NCBI GenBank assembly: GCA_900752425.1
Contig: CAADVE010000203.1
Location: 1-20,038 of the forward strand
Source: an uncultured Collinsella sp.
GTDB taxonomy: Bacteria; Actinomycetota; Coriobacteriia; Coriobacteriales; Coriobacteriaceae
Length of the DNA: 20,038 bases
Reading direction: 5' to 3'
This document shows positions 1 to 7,957 of the stretch, piece by piece. The notes under the pieces were generated by a model. The model did no database searches. It was not told where the DNA came from and was given only the letters and a program-made list of their open reading frames with translations. The translations under genes and the position numbers were made by a program. Position 1 is the first letter of the stretch, and each line of letters begins with the position of its first letter.

Positions 1-132
1 CCCCCCCGCCCCCCCCCCGCAACGCCGGGCGGCCCCCCCCCCCGTCTCGATCTGCTCGCGCACGAGCGCGGCAAGGTAGGTGCCGCTGCCGGTGCTATCT
101 GGTTTTTGTGCCGAGATATTGAGGATGCGCAT
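1..132 (-). CDS. Probable glycosyltransferase, N-terminal fragment (partial, corrupted at window edge)
   Basis: An ATG at 132-130 lies 14 bases after the activase stop, with a TAGGGG-like ribosome-binding site. It opens a frame that begins MRILNISAQKPDSTGSGTYL and continues to about residue 29 (EQIET). From memory, this opening resembles family-4-type glycosyltransferases of anaerobes, whose start usually reads ISAQKPxSTGSGVYL and is followed by a Gly-His-Glu stretch. After residue 29 the frame becomes almost pure Gly/Ala/Arg because the DNA turns into C runs on the plus strand (positions 1-18 and 33-43). The expected continuation is therefore lost. The tight spacing suggests co-transcription with the activase and dehydratase upstream. 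The family call rests on about 29 residues and is tentative. Confidence 0.5.
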   Translation of the reverse strand, partial: MRILNISAQKPDSTGSGTYLAALVREQIETGGGAARRCGGGAGG

Positions 133-146
133 GTCGCGGTACGCCC

Positions 147-911
147 CTAGGCCAAGGCGGCGGCGCGAATCGCCGCGCCGATGGCACCTGCAAAGCGGGC
201 CTGGGGCGAGGTGGTCACCGGCGACCCCAGCAGCTCGCCCAACCGCTCCACCACGAAGGCGTTCTCGCACAGGCCACCGGTCAGGTAGTACGGGGCGCCC
301 GCGGCCTGCCCGGCCATGGTCGCCACGCGCGAGACCACGCTGTCGATCACGCCACGCGCAATGTTCTCGCGTGGCTCGCCACGGCCGATCAGGCTGATGA
401 CCTCGCTTTCGGCAAACACCGTGCACATGCTGGAAATCTTGGTAGGCTCGCCGGAACGTGCCAGATCGGCCATCTGCTGCTGGGAAATACCTAGGCGGTC
501 GGCCATGATCTCCAAAAAACGCCCCGTGCCGGCGGCGCACTTGTCGTTCATGGCGAACTTGGCCACTCGGCCACTTTTAAGCTGAATGACCTTGGTGTCC
601 TGGCCGCCCACGTCAATCACCGTGCCGTGATCGCCAAACAGGCGCACGGCACCGGTGCCGTGGCAGGTGATCTCGGTCACGACCTTGTGCGCATAGGGCA
701 CGGCGACACGACCGTAGCCAGTCGCGATCACGCGCGCGTCGTCGGCAGCCACGTCGTAGCCAGCCGCTGCCAGTGCCTCGCGCAGCCGCTCGGAAGCATC
801 GACCGAGGAGAACCCGGTTGGCTGCACGCACGTCCACGCCACCGAACCCTCCCCGTCGACCACAGCAGCCTTAGCCGCCGTAGACCCGATATCGATCCCG
901 ATCCCTATCAT
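147..911 (-). CDS. Acyl-CoA dehydratase activase (HgdC/YjiL-like ASKHA ATPase)
   Basis: This 254-residue protein has the normal length for the activator of 2-hydroxyacyl-CoA dehydratases. That enzyme hydrolyses ATP to push one low-potential electron from a bridging [4Fe-4S] cluster into its dehydratase partner. The N-terminus GIDIGSTAAKAA (residues 5-16) is the ASKHA phosphate-1 loop. VIDVGGQDTKVI (98-109) is phosphate-2. The C-terminal YYLTGGLCEN (208-217) fits the adenosine motif. Cys125 (in CAAGTGRFLE) and Cys163 (in SSMCTVFAESEV) match the two cysteines, one pair per homodimer half, that hold the bridging cluster in HgdC. The start is the ATG at 911, with GGGAG a few bases upstream. The dehydratase-family gene lies 155 bp upstream on the same strand, separated by a large hairpin element. 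Family assignment is very secure; the partner is inferred from position. Confidence 0.95.
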   Translation of the reverse strand: MIGIGIDIGSTAAKAAVVDGEGSVAWTCVQPTGFSSVDASERLREALAAAGYDVAADDARVIATGYGRVAVPYAHKVVTEITCHGTGAVRLFGDHGTVIDVGGQDTKVIQLKSGRVAKFAMNDKCAAGTGRFLEIMADRLGISQQQMADLARSGEPTKISSMCTVFAESEVISLIGRGEPRENIARGVIDSVVSRVATMAGQAAGAPYYLTGGLCENAFVVERLGELLGSPVTTSPQARFAGAIGAAIRAAALA

Positions 912-973
912 GGCTCTCTCCCAATCTAAACATCAAAGGTAGCGGCGCGTTCAGGCGCCTTAGCTCTAGGTTT

Positions 974-1062
974 CTCAGGTGCCGGAGATTGCCCCGAAAG
1001 AGGAGCGCAGCGTACTTTGGGTACGCAAGCGACGGTTTGAGGGGCAAGATCCGGTGCCTGAG
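974..1062. repeat. 89-bp intergenic hairpin element between dehydratase and activase genes
   Basis: The arms 974-995 (plus strand CTCAGGTGCCGGAGATTGCC plus CC) and 1041-1062 are inverted copies over 22 bases with 18 matches. Inside them GCGTAC (1010-1015) pairs with GTACGC (1021-1026) around a five-base loop. The element ends 4 bp beyond the dehydratase stop codon and fills most of the 155-bp gap to the activase. There is no T-tract, so it is not a plain intrinsic terminator. Its structure fits a dispersed palindromic repeat, an mRNA-stabilising hairpin or a structured RNA. I recall similar sequence in Collinsella intergenic regions but cannot verify it here. Confidence 0.6.
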
Positions 1063-1066
1063 GAGG

Positions 1067-2230
1067 CTAGAGGGTTTCGATGAAGGCGGCGATGCGCGTC
1101 TCAATCTGGCCCATGTCACCGTTGCTGTAGTCGGTCTCGATCTTCATATACGGAATACCCGCACCCTCGACAGCCTCCTGCATGCGCGCACTCTCCACGT
1201 TAAAGGTGTGGCACGCCTGGAGCACGCTCTCCACTACGCCATCGACGTGATACTTCTCGCACATGGCCAGCGTGTTTTCCATACGACCGTCGTTGGGCGT
1301 CATGACCGAGCAGTTGATATCCAGGTAGCGGTCGGCGATGGCGCGAAGGATGTCGGGAGCCTCCGGGTCGATCATCATGGCCGCCGTGCGCTCGCCCGAG
1401 CAGTCGTCCATGCACACGACCACACCGCCGTTGGACTCGATGGTGCGACCGATCTTGTTGATCACACCGCCCACCGGGCAGCCGGTGATCAGAATGCGCT
1501 TGGCATCCGCCGCAACCGGGCGCTCGCCCGCGTCGTAGGCCTCGCGCAGCTTGGCGACCTTTTGCTCCAGCTGCTGCGTATAGGCCTCGATATCAAAGCT
1601 GAACGTACCGGCAAACATGGTGCTCATCAGGTCGACGCCGCTCATGGCCACCGGCTGGTTGGCCTGCAGCGCAAACATCTCGAGCTGGGCCGCACGCAGG
1701 CGATTGCGACGGCGCACGGCAGCGCGCAGGTCATCGTCGGTAATCGTGATACCGTAGAAGCCCTCGAGCTCCTCCTTGAGCAGGCGGCACTCCTCGTACC
1801 AGCCCTCGCGCTCGTAGGCGCGATCGCGACCCTGCGGAAGATGCAGAATGTGCGTGCGCTTGAGCTCGTTGAGCAGCTCGTACATCTTCTTCTTGCCGTC
1901 GCAGGTGGTCTCACCGATGATCATGTCGCTAAAGTACGTAAACGGGCACTTTTGCGAATAGGCAAAACCGTACGTCGACTTGATGAGAGGGCACAGATTT
2001 GCCGGCAGCACCTTCTCGGCCTCGGGAATCACCTCATCGGACGTACCGCACAGAGCCACACTTGCAGCGCCCGCGGCATCGATAATCTCGAGCGGCGTAT
2101 AGCTGCACAAAAAGCCGACCAGGCGATTACCCGCCTGCTTATAATCCTTGACGCGAATAAACGCCGCCTTGCGTTGCTCGTTGAACTCCTCAAACGTGCG
2201 CGGTAACGGCTGTTCCTCGATATCGGCCAT
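1067..2230 (-). CDS. 2-hydroxyacyl-CoA dehydratase family protein (YjiM / double-cubane-cluster type)
   Basis: This 387-residue protein belongs to the HgdB/BadD family, which carries Fe-S clusters and receives electrons from the ATP-driven activase encoded next to it. Family signatures are GFLCSYTPLEIIDAAGA (39-55), ALCGTSDEVIPEAE (59-72), ANLCPLIKSTYG (77-88), the SDMIIGETTCDGKKK block (101-115), ILITGCPVG (246-254) and MDDCSGER (274-281). Candidate cluster ligands include Cys42, Cys80, Cys110, Cys251, Cys277 and Cys340. Classical dehydratases use two different subunits; only one is present here. That arrangement is shared with YjiM/YjiL and the double-cubane-cluster protein with its reductase. 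I start at the ATG at 2230, which has AGAGGGG eight bases upstream, rather than an in-frame start at 2266 with no such site. The substrate is unknown. Confidence 0.88.
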   Translation of the reverse strand: MADIEEQPLPRTFEEFNEQRKAAFIRVKDYKQAGNRLVGFLCSYTPLEIIDAAGAASVALCGTSDEVIPEAEKVLPANLCPLIKSTYGFAYSQKCPFTYFSDMIIGETTCDGKKKMYELLNELKRTHILHLPQGRDRAYEREGWYEECRLLKEELEGFYGITITDDDLRAAVRRRNRLRAAQLEMFALQANQPVAMSGVDLMSTMFAGTFSFDIEAYTQQLEQKVAKLREAYDAGERPVAADAKRILITGCPVGGVINKIGRTIESNGGVVVCMDDCSGERTAAMMIDPEAPDILRAIADRYLDINCSVMTPNDGRMENTLAMCEKYHVDGVVESVLQACHTFNVESARMQEAVEGAGIPYMKIETDYSNGDMGQIETRIAAFIETL

Positions 2231-2307
2231 AGTAGTTCCCCTCTCTTGCACCGATAATACCGACAATTAAACAACGAACCCACGCCATACCCAAAAGGAA
2301 GCATCCT

Positions 2308-3082
2308 CTAGGGAATGGCGTCGATAAGCTCCTGCGTATACGGATCGCTCGGGTGCGCGATCACATCCTCGGCCGCGCCTTCCTCGACAAGACGACCGTG
2401 GTAGAGCACGCCAATCCGATCGGACATATGCCGAACCACACGCATATCATGCGTGATAAACAGCAGCGCCACGCCCGTCGTGCGCTGCAGGTCGCGAAGC
2501 AAGTTGAGCACTTGGGCCTGAACGGACACGTCGAGCGCCGAGACCAGCTCGTCGCATACCACAAGGCGCGGCTCGCAAATAAGCGCCCGCGCCAGATTGA
2601 GTCGCTGACGCTGTCCCCCCGAAAGGTCATGCGGATAGCGGTCATAATGCTCTGCCAGAAGACCGACCGAGGCCAGGGCCGAGAGCGCACGCCCATGGCG
2701 CTCATCCGCATCGCGCACGCCGGCGATAATCAGCGGCTCCTCCAAAATGCGGCCGACACGGTTACGCGGGTCAAAAGCCGTAGAGCTATCCTGGAATACC
2801 AGCTGGATCTCGCGGCGAAACGGCTTGCGTTCGCGCTCCGACATCGTGACGAGGTCGTGCCCGCGATAGATAATCGAGCCGGAATCCGCACGCTCGAGAC
2901 CACAAATCAGGCGTCCAGTCGTCGACTTGCCCGATCCAGATTCGCCAACCAGGCCATAGACCTCGCCCGGTGCGATCTCAAACGACAGATCGTCCACGGC
3001 GGTAAAGGCCTGACGCTTAAAACCTGAGCCCGGCATGGGATACGTTTTGATCAGATGTGAGACCCTAAGCAGGGCTTCGCTA

Positions 3083-3093
<11 letters not shown>
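2308..3093 (-). CDS. Oligopeptide/dipeptide ABC transporter ATP-binding protein (DppF/OppF-like)
   Basis: This 261-residue cytoplasmic ATPase is the second of the two nucleotide-binding subunits that power the importer. It shows Walker A GESGSGKS (50-57), Q-loop Gln101, signature LSGGQRQR (157-164), Walker B LVVCDE (177-182) and switch His215. The usual DEP after Walker B is DEL here (DELVSALD), a variant I have seen in this family. It lacks the long C-terminal oligopeptide domain present in its partner and ends soon after HPSDPYTQELI, as OppF-type subunits often do. The start at 3093 is set by AAGGGGAG just upstream and overlaps the end of the preceding ATPase gene by 11 bp, indicating translational coupling. 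It is the last transporter gene; the dehydratase follows 77 bp later with no visible terminator. Confidence 0.93.
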
Positions 3094-4078
<985 letters not shown>

Positions 4079-4081
4079 GGG

Positions 4082-4912
4082 CTAGTCCTCCCTGGTCTTG
4101 GGGTCGAGGGCGTCGCGCAGGCCGTCGCCGGCAAGGTTCAGCGAAAGCACGCTTGCGATGATGGCCGCTGCCGGGAAGAAAATCATCCACCAGGCTTTAC
4201 GCATCACGTTCTTGCCTGCCTGCAGGATGTTTCCCCAGCTGGCGTCGGGTGCCTTGATGCCCAGACCCAGAAACGAGAGGGCGGCCTCCGAGAGCACGGC
4301 CTCGGCAAAGACAAAGGTCGCCTGCACCAGGAAGGGCGCCATAACGTTGGGCACGATATGCAGCCACACGATACGCGCGGTCGAGGCGCCCTGCACGCGC
4401 AGGGCCTCCACAAAGGGCTCCTCCTTGACCACCATCGCACGCGAGCGCACGATGCGCGCCATGCTGGGCGTATAGACGATGGAGAGCGCGATGATGACGT
4501 TCCAGACCGAGGCGCCCATCATGGCCATGAGTGCGATAGCCAAAAGCACGCCTGGAATGGACATAAGGCCGTCGCAGATGCGCATGAGAATATGATCGAG
4601 CCTCTCGTTGTAGCACGCATAGGCGCCGATCACCAAGCCGAGCGCACTCGTCGCGAGCGTGACGGCAATGCCAACGCCAAGCGACACGCGCGCGCCCGCG
4701 ATGACGCGGACAAGCAGGTCGCGGCCAAAGTCATCGCAGCCAAAGGGATGCGCGGGCGAAGGTGCCGAAAGTCGCAACGCCATCTCCTGCGCATTGGGAT
4801 CAACCGTCCACACCAGCGGACCGACGAGCGCGATCAGCGCAATCGCCAGGAAAATGCAGCCGCCGACCACAAACCCCTTGTTGGCAAGAGCCTTCTTAAA
4901 GTTTGCCATCAT
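4082..4912 (-). CDS. Oligopeptide/dipeptide ABC transporter permease (DppC/OppC-like)
   Basis: This 276-residue inner-membrane permease has a first hydrophobic helix near residues 12-35 (VVGGCIFLAIALIALVGPLV). It then has the family motif HPFGCDDFGRDLLVRVIAGARVS (about 59-81) and several further helices. The cytoplasmic coupling loop is EALRVQGASTARIVWLHIVPN, the EAA-like contact with the ATPases. The C-terminus GDGLRDALDPK is typical of DppC. I chose the ATG at 4912, which overlaps the TGA of the upstream permease gene as ATGATG. The neighbouring ATG at 4909 is equally plausible, and an in-frame ATG at 4924 has no good ribosome-binding site. It pairs with the DppB-like permease, which is frameshifted in this sequence. 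Confidence 0.94.
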   Translation of the reverse strand: MMANFKKALANKGFVVGGCIFLAIALIALVGPLVWTVDPNAQEMALRLSAPSPAHPFGCDDFGRDLLVRVIAGARVSLGVGIAVTLATSALGLVIGAYACYNERLDHILMRICDGLMSIPGVLLAIALMAMMGASVWNVIIALSIVYTPSMARIVRSRAMVVKEEPFVEALRVQGASTARIVWLHIVPNVMAPFLVQATFVFAEAVLSEAALSFLGLGIKAPDASWGNILQAGKNVMRKAWWMIFFPAAAIIASVLSLNLAGDGLRDALDPKTRED

Positions 4913-5861
4913 GCATCGCCCCATTTGCGAGCGCGCGGGTCAAAAGCGCCGTAGGCAAGGTCGACAGCCAGATTGATCACCGAATTCAACAAGGCGATGA
5001 CCAGCAGCACGCCCTGAATCACCGGATAGTCGCGACGCTCGATAGAGCTCGTGACCAGCTGGCCCAAACCAGGGATGTTAAAAATGGCCTCAGTCACCAC
5101 GGCGCCCGTAATCAGGGCGCCAAAAGAATAGCCGACCGAGGTGAGAATCGGCAGCGCTGCGTTGCGCAGGGCATGGGCCAGCACCACGCGAACCTCGGAG
5201 ACGCCCTTGGCACGCGCCGTCTTGACGCAGTCAAGCTGCATGGCCTCGATAACGCTCGAACGGGTCATGCGCATGAGTAGGGCCGCCTGCACGCATCCAA
5301 GCGATATGGCCGGCAACGCAAGATAGCGTAAATGGCTGAACCAGCCCTTCGATAGCGGCGCATAGCCGGCCACCGGGAACACACGCAACGTGACGGCAAA
5401 CAGCCACATAAGCATGAGCGCCATCAAAAAGCCGGGTATCGCCACGCCCAAAAGAGCAACGACTCGCAAGACCGCGTCGATGCGCGACCCATGTTTGAGG
5501 GCAGCGACGACGCCGCAGGGCAGCGCAATCAACAGCGCGATGAGCTGCGCCAGAAGCGCGCGCGATAGCGTGGGGCCAAAGTGCTCGGCGATCGCCTGCG
5601 TGACGGGCTGGCGCATAAAATACGAATCGCCCAGGTCACCGGTAAGCACGCCGCCCATCCACTCAACGTAGCGCTGCGGCAGCGGCTCGTTGAGTCCCAG
5701 GCTATCGTTGACGCGCTCGATCTGGTCGGCCGTAGCCTCCATGCCGAGCATCGAAGAGGCCGGGTCGCCCGGTGTGAGATAGATAATAAAAACACGACGA
5801 CCGAGATGATGAGCATCACCGGAACCATCGCGCCTATACGTTTGAGCGTGTACTTCAACAT
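4909..5861 (-). pseudogene. Oligopeptide/dipeptide ABC transporter permease (DppB/OppB-like), frameshifted
   Basis: The N-terminus MLKYTLKRIGAMVPVMLIIS (start 5861) lies in one frame. The rest, from YLTPGDPASSMLGMEATADQ onward, lies in another, which holds 280 residues from the internal Met codon at 5751 to the stop. The frames would join if the A5 run at 5788-5792 (T5 on the coding strand) had one more base, giving the family sequence VVVFFIIYLTPGDPA and a normal 317-residue permease. Visible family features are the LxxPLPQRYxEWMGG segment, the coupling loop KTARAKGVSEVRVVLAHALRN and the C-terminal VDLAYGAFDPRARKWGDA. The ribosome-binding site is poor: GAGGGG lies about 15 bases from the ATG. 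A homopolymer error in sequencing is as likely as a genuine mutation, because every other gene of the operon is intact. Confidence 0.87.
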
Positions 5862-5899
5862 GCGAGGCGTCTATTTCCCCTCTGAACGTGAACAGGGCA

Positions 5900-5935
5900 T
5901 GGCGGCCACAGGGGACCAGACCCCTCCAGCCGCCA
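5900..5935 (-). promoter_or_regulatory. Hairpin between binding-protein and permease genes
   Basis: On the coding strand TGGCGGC pairs with GCCGCCA, and inside it AGGGG pairs with CCCCT, separated by a three-by-three internal loop. It sits in the 88-bp gap after the binding-protein stop (5950) and before the permease start (5861). There is no T-tract. Such hairpins commonly protect the upstream mRNA, or partly stop transcription, so that binding protein exceeds permease. That role is inferred from position only. Confidence 0.5.
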
Positions 5936-5949
5936 CGCCATCTATTGCA

Positions 5950-7560
5950 TTACTCCGGACGCTTGGCGTTCCAGATGATGGCGCCGTCGAGCACCTCGAC
6001 ATCCTCGACGTCTGCCTGGGTGCCCGTGATGGAAGCGTAGTGGCAAAGCGGCTCGATGACGGCGATCTCATAGAGGCGCTCCTGAGCCTCGGCCCACTTC
6101 TTGGCCGCAGCGTCGGTGTCCTTGGCGGTGCGGGTCTCGGCCACGAGCTTGAGCGCCTTCTCGTCGGACAGGCCATAGAAGGCCTTGGAGACCGAGAGGG
6201 ACTGGGCCGGGATGGGCTTGTAGTTGGTGGAGGCCACAAAGAGGTCCCACTGCTCGGGCTTGCTGGAGCGGATGTCCATGAAGGTCGCGAACTCGTAGCT
6301 GTCGACCTCGGCGGTGAAGCCGGCCTTCTCGAGCTGCTCCTGCAGCGCGACGGTGGCGTTGTACATATCCTTGTAGTCGGGGGTGGTCAGCAGCTTGACC
6401 GTCTCACCGGCATAGGAGGTCTTGGCCAGGGCCTTCTTGGCGGCCTTGGCGTCGGCCTGGTTGAAGTACTTCTTGCCCGCGTCGGTCGCCCACTGAGTGT
6501 TCTCGGGGTTGCCAAGGTTGGGATCGATGTTGAAGAGCTCCTTCTCGCCATAGGCGGCAAGAGCGGCCGCCTCGCAGTCGATAGCCATGAGGGCGCACTT
6601 GCGGATCTCCTCGTCGGCGAAGATGCCCTCGTTCATGTTGAGGAAGGCGGTCAGAACGCCGGCGTTATGGGTGTAGAGCTTGACGTCGTCGTTGCCGTCG
6701 AAGTCGTGGTAGTTCTCGGTGGGGATCTCGCCAGCGATATCGTACTCGCCGGTCTCAAACCCGCTCACGCGCGTGGAGGCCTCGGTCACGAACTGATAGT
6801 AGATGTCCTTGGTGGGCGCGGAGACCTTGCCGGTGTAGCCCGAAGCCTTGCCGTGGGCGGCGACATAGTCCTCGTAGCGGGTGAGATGGACGTACTGGTC
6901 CTGCTTCCACTCCGCAAACTTGTAGGCACCGGTACCCACGTACTCGGTCACGCCGGTATCGCCAGCGGCCTCGATGACCTCGGAGGGGAAGATGCCCGGA
7001 TACTGGGAGTGATTGCCCAGGATGATCAGAAAGTCGATGGCGGGCTCGGTCAGCGTGCAGGTGACCTCGTGGTCGCCCGAGGCGGCGAAGGTGGCACCGG
7101 GCAGCAGGCTCGCGGCGCGATCGTTGACGGTGAGCCAGCGGTTCATCGAGGCCACGACGTCCTCGGAGCCAAACTCCTTGCCGTTGTGGAAGGTGACGCC
7201 CTCGCGCAGCTTGATGGTGTAGGTCAGGCCGTCGTCGGAGACCTCATAGCCCTTGGCCAGCACGGGCTGGGGCTCGTAGTCGCTATCGAGGCCAAAGAGC
7301 GGCTCGACGACGTTGCAGATGATGTCCATGGTCACAAGCGACGACGTGGTGTGCGGATCGAGACCGTCCGGGCTCGCCGGTAACGCGATCTGCAGCTCGT
7401 CGCGATACTCCACATCCTGGCCGGAGGCAGCGGCGCTACCGCTCTCGGCGCCCGAACCGCCGCAGCCGGTGAGGCCAAGTCCGGCCAACACGGAAAGCGT
7501 GCCAAGGCCGGCTACAAAGCTGCGACGGGAAATGCCCGCCTGGGTAAGGTCGTTGTTCAT
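5950..7560 (-). CDS. ABC transporter substrate-binding lipoprotein, SBP family 5 (peptide/nickel type)
   Basis: This 536-residue extracellular binding protein feeds the permease/ATPase genes that follow. The N-terminus has a twin-arginine motif SRRSFVAGLG (11-20), a hydrophobic stretch and the lipobox LTGC with lipidated Cys33. It is therefore predicted to be Tat-exported and membrane-anchored. A Gly/Ser/Ala linker follows. The mature part shows the family-5 pattern: ALPASPDGLDPHTTSSL, the NVVEPLFGLDSDYEPQPVLA block, then LREGVTFHNGKEFGSEDVVAS and VGTGAYKFAEWK. The ligand cannot be read from sequence; peptides are the default, and nickel or other solutes are possible. I start at the ATG at 7560, preceded by GAGAGGAT, which places the RR motif correctly. 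It is the first gene of the transporter operon. Confidence 0.93.
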   Translation of the reverse strand: MNNDLTQAGISRRSFVAGLGTLSVLAGLGLTGCGGSGAESGSAAASGQDVEYRDELQIALPASPDGLDPHTTSSLVTMDIICNVVEPLFGLDSDYEPQPVLAKGYEVSDDGLTYTIKLREGVTFHNGKEFGSEDVVASMNRWLTVNDRAASLLPGATFAASGDHEVTCTLTEPAIDFLIILGNHSQYPGIFPSEVIEAAGDTGVTEYVGTGAYKFAEWKQDQYVHLTRYEDYVAAHGKASGYTGKVSAPTKDIYYQFVTEASTRVSGFETGEYDIAGEIPTENYHDFDGNDDVKLYTHNAGVLTAFLNMNEGIFADEEIRKCALMAIDCEAAALAAYGEKELFNIDPNLGNPENTQWATDAGKKYFNQADAKAAKKALAKTSYAGETVKLLTTPDYKDMYNATVALQEQLEKAGFTAEVDSYEFATFMDIRSSKPEQWDLFVASTNYKPIPAQSLSVSKAFYGLSDEKALKLVAETRTAKDTDAAAKKWAEAQERLYEIAVIEPLCHYASITGTQADVEDVEVLDGAIIWNAKRPE

Positions 7561-7669
7561 AAAAATCCTCTCATAGCTGAACAAACGGACAAATATATGC
7601 AAAGCCGGACAGCGCCTTGCGGTGCATCGGGGTACCGCCCGGCAAAAGCAACGATACGTAATGGGGCCA

Positions 7670-7729
7670 TCAAAGGGTCGACATACCCAAGCTCCGCCAC
7701 ATCGGATGGAAATCGAATTCTTCAGCCAT
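7670..7729 (-). pseudogene. 19-codon ORF with strong RBS, possible remnant of a 2-hydroxyacyl-CoA dehydratase-family gene
   Basis: The coding strand reads GAGAGGGGAACCGTC then ATG, and encodes MAEEFDFHPMWRSLGMSTL before TGA. The ribosome-binding site closely resembles that of the dehydratase gene at 2230. From memory, DFHxxWxxLGM openings occur at the start of some ~420-residue 2-hydroxyacyl-CoA dehydratase-family proteins. This may therefore be the surviving 5' end of a deleted paralogue. It could also be a leader peptide for the transporter operon 110 bp downstream. The homology is recalled rather than searched, so confidence is low. Confidence 0.3.
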
Positions 7730-7774
7730 GACGGTTCCCCTCTCGAACCAAAAATGAATAGCTACGGTATTTCT

Positions 7775-7804
7775 GCACGGTGGGTGGCGAAAACCCAGCC
7801 GTGC
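7775..7804. promoter_or_regulatory. Stem-loop upstream of the 19-codon ORF
   Basis: GCACGG (7775-7780) pairs with CCGTGC at the right end and TGGGT pairs with ACCCA, with a single bulged base. The stem is 11 bp around a GGCGAAA loop. On the minus strand it lies about 45 bases before the ATG at 7729 and has no T-tract. It may be a 5'-UTR structure or part of a dispersed repeat. Its function is unknown. Confidence 0.4.
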
Positions 7805-7888
7805 TCAAACCCGGAATTTTAGGGAACCTGCTTTGCGGTCGATTATTTAGTTGTGCGTCGTCTCTCCCGGAGCCGTGAACATACCTGC

Positions 7889-7957
7889 TCATATGCGACT
7901 CCGGGCCATATATAGGGCACGCGCGGCAACGCGGCGAATGTATGTCGTCTGCGGCAT
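7889..7957 (-). other. 22-codon ORF behind a near-perfect RBS (function unknown)
   Basis: On the minus strand AAGGAGGG lies seven bases before an ATG at 7957. The frame starts MPQTTYIRRVAARALYMARS and stops at 7889-7891. The peptide is strongly basic with no recognisable family. A dyad AGTTGA-N2-TCAACT (7977-7990) lies immediately upstream of the ribosome-binding site, and its minus strand contains TTGACC. It could be a real micropeptide, a leader, or the start of a gene whose body has been lost. Calling it translated rests only on the ribosome-binding site. Confidence 0.3.

Noticed and set aside
871..1119. Minus-strand 82-codon open frame across the dehydratase-activase gap
   Set aside because: It overlaps both neighbours out of frame, has no ribosome-binding site and translates the hairpin element; it is better explained as structured intergenic DNA.
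989..2206. Plus-strand open frame of about 405 codons
   Set aside because: It is antisense to the dehydratase-family gene, His/Ala/Leu-rich, with no recognisable domain; the minus-strand gene is certain.
5581..7383. Long plus-strand open frame of about 600 codons
   Set aside because: It lies opposite the binding-protein and permease genes. It is rich in Gly, Val, Leu and Asp with no family motifs, as expected for the antisense of GC-rich genes; the minus-strand proteins have clear domains.
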